DNA of 10,510 nt, taken from Micropepsaceae bacterium (GTDB taxonomy: Bacteria; Pseudomonadota; Alphaproteobacteria; Micropepsales; Micropepsaceae). The stretch's first letter is position 1, and every line of letters starts with the position of its first letter. The position numbers and the translations under genes were made by a program. The notes under the pieces are model-generated. The model did not search any database, was not told where the DNA came from, and saw only the letters and a program-made list of their open reading frames with translations. Positions 8,082-10,510 of the stretch are shown here, one piece after another. The stretch spans positions 1 through 10,510 of the forward strand of contig JANWHR010000211.1 in NCBI GenBank assembly GCA_025450355.1. Reading direction: 5' to 3'.

Positions 8082-8087
8082 TCTCCC
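8082..8087 (-). promoter_or_regulatory. Ribosome binding site fixing the TTG start of isovaleryl-CoA dehydrogenase
   Basis: GGGAGA on the minus strand, 6 nt upstream of the TTG at 8075. It is the only Shine-Dalgarno-like string near the 5' end of this reading frame and supports the non-ATG start. I could not find a convincing sigma-70 promoter for the operon in the 85 nt between this site and the upstream terminator, although it must lie there if the operon is transcribed independently. Confidence 0.6.
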
Positions 8088-8160
8088 AATTCCGGCTGAA
8101 GAATCTACGGCTCAAATGGAAACGAAATACGGCGCCTCCGCGGCCAAAATGTACCGCAAA

Positions 8161-8192
8161 AACACGCCCGGCCGCATTTCCAGCGGCCGGGC
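8161..8192 (-). terminator. Intrinsic terminator of the Gly/Gln-rich protein gene
   Basis: On the minus strand GCCCGGCCGC (8192-8183), a 7-nt loop and GCGGCCGGGC (8175-8166) form a perfect 10-bp GC-rich stem, followed by GTGTTTTTG, so a T5 tract starts 3 nt after the stem. It lies about 57 nt past the TAA of the 8250-8603 gene. Read on the plus strand it has no T-tract, so it acts in one direction. It separates the stress-type gene from the downstream leucine operon, which therefore needs its own promoter between about 8160 and 8087. Confidence 0.85.
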
Positions 8193-8219
8193 ATCGGAAT
8201 TCATTCTGGCAATGTCATA

Positions 8220-8236
8220 TCCGGGCCACGCCCGGA
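8220..8236 (-). repeat. Short perfect hairpin just after the Gly/Gln-rich gene
   Basis: TCCGGGC and GCCCGGA (7 bp) flank a 3-nt loop, 13 nt beyond the TAA stop. No T-tract follows on either strand, so it is not an intrinsic terminator by itself. It shares the CCGGGC/GCCCGG core with the terminator 28 nt further on. It may stabilise the 3' end of the transcript, or be half of a tandem arrangement. Confidence 0.55.
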
Positions 8237-8249
8237 CTATAGAGTCAGG

Positions 8250-8603
8250 TTATTCGCTGGACGCTTTACGACCCGACTGGCCTTGTCCCATCTGGCCGGA
8301 CTGCTGACCGGAAGTGCCCTGCTGGGAACCACGCTGGGATTGCTGGCCGCTTTGGCCACCCTGACCACCGGAACGGCTGCCCTGGCTCTGCCCTTGACCT
8401 TGGCCGCCTTGACCTTGCTGGCCCTGGCCCATTCCGCCCTGCCGTTGGCCACCCTGACCCTGGCCGCCTTGGTGGCCGCCTTGGCCTTGGCCTTGACCCT
8501 GGCCGCCTTGACCTTGACCGCCTTGGCTACCCTGTCCGGTCTGGCCGCTCTGCTGTCCTGCAGGACCTTGCTGCCGGCCGGGCTGGTTCATTGTTTGCGC
8601 CAT
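8250..8603 (-). CDS. Small Gly/Gln-rich low-complexity protein of unknown function, probably stress-regulated
   Basis: I do not recognise the family. The 117-residue product contains 43 Gly and 40 Gln (71% together) plus 13 Ser. It has no aromatic residue, a single acidic residue at the very end, and six Arg/Lys, so it should be basic, soluble and disordered. There is no signal peptide or membrane segment. The core is irregular GGQGQ/GQGQ units (about residues 19-74) and the C-terminus is Ser-richer (SQRGSQQGTSGQQSGQ). Evidence that it is a gene: GAGG lies 9 nt before the ATG, an EcfG-type promoter lies about 45 nt upstream, and a strong terminator follows. Within the repeats Gln uses both CAA and CAG and Gly uses GGC, GGT, GGA and GGG, so the DNA is not a clean tandem repeat and the peptide pattern seems to be what is kept. 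The opposite-strand frame gives only a Leu/Ala/Thr shadow. Confidence 0.72.
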   Translation of the reverse strand: MAQTMNQPGRQQGPAGQQSGQTGQGSQGGQGQGGQGQGQGQGGHQGGQGQGGQRQGGMGQGQQGQGGQGQGQSQGSRSGGQGGQSGQQSQRGSQQGTSGQQSGQMGQGQSGRKASSE

Positions 8604-8647
8604 CGAAAATATCCTCGATTGGTGTTCTCCAAGCCCCCCGTTTGCAG

Positions 8648-8674
8648 GAAACTAATTGGGTTGGGATTCGTTCC
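8648..8674 (-). promoter_or_regulatory. Candidate EcfG-type (general stress response) promoter
   Basis: On the minus strand GGAAC (8674-8670) is separated by 16 nt from AGTT (8653-8650). This matches the GGAAC-N16/17-CGTT promoter recognised by EcfG/SigT, the sigma factor of the alphaproteobacterial PhyR-NepR-EcfG general stress response, with one mismatch (A for C before GTT). The implied transcription start near 8641 gives a leader of roughly 40 nt to the ATG at 8603, with the ribosome binding site inside it. That a complete match with correct spacing falls at the right distance upstream of the small gene makes chance less likely, but it is still a motif call. Confidence 0.6.
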
Positions 8675-8724
8675 AGACGCCAGGGCGTGAGCAAACGGCA
8701 GAGCCAAAGCTTTCCGCCGTTGTG

Positions 8725-8730
8725 TTGACA
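8725..8730 (+). promoter_or_regulatory. Possible -35 box for the ClpP-like gene
   Basis: A perfect TTGACA lies 29 nt before the ATG at 8760. With normal spacing the transcription start would fall at or next to the ATG, which would make the message leaderless; this agrees with the lack of a Shine-Dalgarno sequence there. No good -10 hexamer is visible (GCCTTT at the 17-nt position), so this is weak. Confidence 0.3.
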
Positions 8731-8759
8731 CTGGCCACGGAATTCTCGCCTTTCACGCC

Positions 8760-9314
8760 ATGCCTGATTTCCCGGAACGCAAAGTTGCCTATATGGGCTA
8801 TACCGGCCCGATCGATTCTGATGGTGTTGGCCGCATCGCCGCCGCGCTGAACAAGGCCGTGAACGACCGCTTTGACGAGGTCCAGCTGTGCTTTAGTTCG
8901 CTCGGGGGCTATGTGGCGGATGGCATCTATCTCTACAGCCATATCCGTGGGCTGCCGATCAATGTGGTGATGCACAACACAGGCAGCGTCAGTTCGATTG
9001 CGGTCGCGGTATTCGTCGCAGGTGAAGAACGCTACTGCTCGTCGCATGCGATGTTCATGATCCATCCGACGGTGATGCCCTCGCAGGAAGGAATGACTTC
9101 GGAGCGCCTGCAGAGCTCGCTCAATGCGGCGCTCGCCGACGACTCGCGGACCGAAAGCATCCTGCGCGAGCGCGCCGCGATTCCCGGCGAAATCCTCGTC
9201 GCGCGCCGGTTCAAGGATGTGTACATCACGCCCAGGGAGGCGGTGATCTACGGTCTCGTCCACGCGGTGAAGGAATTCGTGCTCCCGAAGGGCTGCCGTA
9301 TCGCCCAAATTTAG
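8760..9314 (+). CDS. ClpP-like serine protease paralogue (peptidase family S14 fold)
   Basis: 184-residue protein with the ClpP/crotonase fold. CFSSLGGYVADGIYLYSHI (residues 44-62) matches the ClpP SPGGSVTAGxAIYDTM region. TGSVSSIAVAVFVAG (74-88) aligns with the nucleophile segment GQAASMGAxLLxAG, placing the catalytic Ser at 79. HAMFMIHPTV (96-105) gives His102, and FKDVYITPREAVIYGLV (151-167) gives Asp153. The whole triad therefore appears intact. It differs from housekeeping ClpP: there is no propeptide, the N-terminus is short (the fold starts almost at residue 8), and SPGG is SLGG. It is better seen as a divergent paralogue that may not pair with ClpX or ClpA. The ATG at 8760 is the only start available in frame and lacks a ribosome binding site. 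It is transcribed divergently from the Gly/Gln-rich gene. The substrate is unknown. Confidence 0.82.
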   Translation: MPDFPERKVAYMGYTGPIDSDGVGRIAAALNKAVNDRFDEVQLCFSSLGGYVADGIYLYSHIRGLPINVVMHNTGSVSSIAVAVFVAGEERYCSSHAMFMIHPTVMPSQEGMTSERLQSSLNAALADDSRTESILRERAAIPGEILVARRFKDVYITPREAVIYGLVHAVKEFVLPKGCRIAQI

Positions 9315-9342
9315 CCCGCCGCACCGGCACTCCCACCCCAAC

Positions 9343-9470
9343 ATCCCCGGCGCGCCGTAAGGCGCGGGACGGGGATCCATCCGCGCAGCGTCTGTTGCGC
9401 AAAAGGATTTTTGGGACGCGCAGAGGCGCGCCTGATGCGTTCCCTCGGCGCTTGGCGCCTCGCCGGGAAT
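9343..9470. repeat. Composite intergenic repeat block of four consecutive hairpins
   Basis: Four inverted repeats follow one another. (1) ATCCCCG (9343-9349) pairs with CGGGGAT (9370-9376) around an inner CGCGCC-GTAA-GGCGCG stem. (2) GCGCA (9383-9387) pairs with TGCGC (9396-9400). (3) CGCGC (9417-9421) pairs with GCGCG (9426-9430). (4) TTCCC (9440-9444) pairs with GGGAA (9465-9469) around GGCGC-TTG-GCGCC. The octamer GGCGCGCC occurs twice (9349-9356, 9425-9432). The hairpin ending in GGGAATGAC resembles palindromic elements dispersed through many alphaproteobacterial genomes, so I take this as a multicopy intergenic element and not a gene. It may also stop or stabilise the ClpP-like transcript (first stem 29 nt past its stop), but no clean T-tract follows any stem. 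Copy number cannot be judged from one window. Confidence 0.65.
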
Positions 9471-9542
9471 GACAAGTTGTTTTTGAACGGATAAATTCCT
9501 CCACGGCATGTTTTCCTTCCTCGTTCGCCGAAGGCCGGGGAT

Positions 9543-9556
9543 GGTGCCTGGGCACC
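9543..9556. promoter_or_regulatory. Short perfect palindrome upstream of the PAL-like gene
   Basis: GGTGCC and GGCACC arms of 6 bp surround a 2-nt centre, 31 nt upstream of the ATG at 9588. The size and place would suit a repressor or activator operator in the leader, but no regulator is encoded nearby and the site occurs once, so the call is weak. The remaining sequence between the repeat block and the gene (9471-9542) shows no promoter I can defend. Confidence 0.25.
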
Positions 9557-9577
9557 CGCCCGTGATCGAACGTATAC

Positions 9578-9582
9578 GGAGG
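9578..9582 (+). promoter_or_regulatory. Strong ribosome binding site of the PAL-like gene
   Basis: GGAGG ends 5 nt before the ATG at 9588 (spacer ACATC), close to ideal. It decides the start of the truncated reading frame and places the signal peptide exactly at the N-terminus. The 8-bp palindrome CGTATACG (9571-9578) abuts it. Confidence 0.8.
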
Positions 9583-9587
9583 ACATC

Positions 9588-10510
9588 ATGAAAAGGGCTT
9601 TTGTCAGGGCATTTGTCGCCACTGCGGCCACAGCGACTCTGGCGATTTGCATCGCCAACGCCCAACCTTCAACCGATCCGAACTCGGCGCCCAATCCCTA
9701 TCACGTGGATGAGGGCTGGGCCAGACTGGCGGCAGGCCGCCATTGGGGCGCGGTTCCTGGCGTCGATATCGATCGCGACGGCAAAAGCGTCTGGGTGTTC
9801 GACCGCTGTGAAACAGCGGACGATTGTTCCAAATCAAACCTCGATCCGATCCAGAAATTCGACGCCTCCGGCAAGCTCGTGAAGAGCTTCGGGGCGGGCA
9901 TGTTCAATTACCCGCACGGTCTTTACATCGATCGCGACGACAATGTCTGGGTCAGCGACGGCCGCGCGAAAGGCAACGGCAAGGGCCAGACGGTGATGAA
10001 ATTCTCGCCGGACGGAAAACTCCTCATGACGCTGGGCACACCGGGCGTCGCGGGCAATGACGACAAGCATTTCAATGCGCCGTCGGACATTCTGATCGCG
10101 CCCAATGGCGACGTCTTCGTCGCCGACGGACACGGCGGCAATACCAATGCCCGCATCGTAAAATTCGACAGTAATGGCAAATTCATCAAAGCCTGGGGCA
10201 GCCACGGGACCGGTCCTGGCCAGTTCGATGCGCCGCACGGGCTTGCGATGGATTCCGCGGGCCGGCTGTACGTCGCGGACCGTTCCAACAACCGTATCCA
10301 GATTTTCGACCAGGACGGAAAATTTCTTGCCGAATGGCGGCAGTTCGGCCGGACGAGCGGCGGCTTCATCAACAAGACCGACATCAGCTATGTCGCCGAT
10401 TCGACTTCCAGCGACAAAACCAATCCGGGTTACAAACAGGGCATCCGGATCGGCAGCGTGAAGGATGGGAAGGTGGTTGCGTTCATTCCGTGGAATGAGG
10501 GCAACACGCT
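9588..10510 (+). CDS. Exported NHL-repeat beta-propeller protein resembling peptidyl-alpha-hydroxyglycine alpha-amidating lyase, 3' end cut off
   Basis: 307 residues are visible and the frame is open at the window edge. The N-terminus is a Sec signal peptide (KR, hydrophobic ATAATATLAICIA, likely cleavage after ANA-25). It is followed by NHL-type propeller blades that track the catalytic core of animal PAL: MFNYPHGLYIDRDDNVWVSD (105-124), FNAPSDILIAPNGDVFVADG (162-181), ARIVKFDSNGKF (188-199), GPGQFDAPHGLAMD (209-222) and RLYVADRSNNRIQIFD (226-241). By my alignment to the rat enzyme, His110 and His217 match zinc ligands His585 and His690, and Arg232 matches Arg706. The residue matching the catalytic Tyr654 is His182. 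The third zinc ligand would lie beyond the window. Such proteins are common in soil alphaproteobacteria and their substrate is unknown; bacteria generally lack the partner peptidylglycine monooxygenase. It is expected in the periplasm. Confidence 0.85.
   Translation, partial: MKRAFVRAFVATAATATLAICIANAQPSTDPNSAPNPYHVDEGWARLAAGRHWGAVPGVDIDRDGKSVWVFDRCETADDCSKSNLDPIQKFDASGKLVKSFGAGMFNYPHGLYIDRDDNVWVSDGRAKGNGKGQTVMKFSPDGKLLMTLGTPGVAGNDDKHFNAPSDILIAPNGDVFVADGHGGNTNARIVKFDSNGKFIKAWGSHGTGPGQFDAPHGLAMDSAGRLYVADRSNNRIQIFDQDGKFLAEWRQFGRTSGGFINKTDISYVADSTSSDKTNPGYKQGIRIGSVKDGKVVAFIPWNEGNT

Noticed and set aside
8088..8160. sigma-70 promoter or LiuR-type operator for the leucine operon
   Set aside because: A promoter must be near, but no pair of hexamers with acceptable spacing and no convincing inverted repeat could be found by eye.
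8250..8603. DNA-level tandem repeat or CRISPR-like array in the Gly/Gln-rich region
   Set aside because: The units are short and irregular and differ by synonymous codons. There are no constant repeats with unique spacers.
8283..8690. 135-codon Leu/Ala/Thr-rich frame on the plus strand, which looks like a multi-span membrane protein
   Set aside because: It is the complement of Gly and Gln codons (GCC, TTG and similar). It lacks the promoter, ribosome binding site and terminator that the minus-strand gene has.
9383..9415. Intrinsic terminator for the ClpP-like gene (GCGCA...TGCGC followed by AAAAGGATTTTT)
   Set aside because: The stem is only 5 bp with an 8-nt loop and the T-tract is 7 nt away, so it is better explained as part of the repeat block.
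8652..9665. 337-codon open frame on the minus strand opposite the ClpP-like gene and the repeat block
   Set aside because: It overlaps a gene with an intact catalytic triad. Its N-terminal third is a translation of the hairpin repeat block, a known source of spurious proteins.

Overview
The window looks like chromosomal DNA from a GC-rich alphaproteobacterium. The evidence is the codon use, a complete GGAAC-N16-(A)GTT promoter of the alphaproteobacterial general-stress type, and a block of hairpin repeats carrying the TTCCC...GGGAATGAC motif common in intergenic repeats of that class. This assignment is inference; no rRNA or marker gene is present. No phage, transposase, CRISPR array or tRNA was seen.

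Positions 1-8075 are seven tightly packed minus-strand genes for leucine / branched-chain acid catabolism. In transcription order they are isovaleryl-CoA dehydrogenase (6927-8075), acetyl-CoA acetyltransferase (5741-6913), the carboxyltransferase subunit of methylcrotonyl-CoA carboxylase (4138-5739), HMG-CoA lyase (3212-4135), and then 2-oxoacid dehydrogenase E1 alpha (2046-3155), E1 beta (1064-2044) and E2 (1-1067, truncated at the window edge). Most neighbours are separated by 1-13 nt or overlap by 4 nt. The one larger gap (56 nt, before E1 alpha) holds a small terminator-like hairpin. Together these enzymes oxidatively decarboxylate the branched 2-oxoacid, oxidise isovaleryl-CoA, carboxylate methylcrotonyl-CoA, cleave HMG-CoA and thiolyse acetoacetyl-CoA. 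The biotin-carboxylase subunit and methylglutaconyl-CoA hydratase that normally complete this cluster are absent from it.

Positions 8076-8759 hold a small minus-strand gene (8250-8603) for a 117-residue protein that is 71% Gly plus Gln. It has its own ribosome binding site, a strong candidate EcfG-type stress promoter, and a textbook intrinsic terminator that insulates it from the leucine operon. This is the least explained item in the window.

Positions 8760-10510 are on the plus strand. They hold a ClpP-fold serine protease paralogue (8760-9314), a block of four consecutive hairpins (9343-9470), and the first 307 codons of an exported NHL beta-propeller protein resembling peptidyl-alpha-hydroxyglycine alpha-amidating lyase (from 9588, truncated). 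No gene-free stretch exceeds 300 bases; the largest is 9315-9587.
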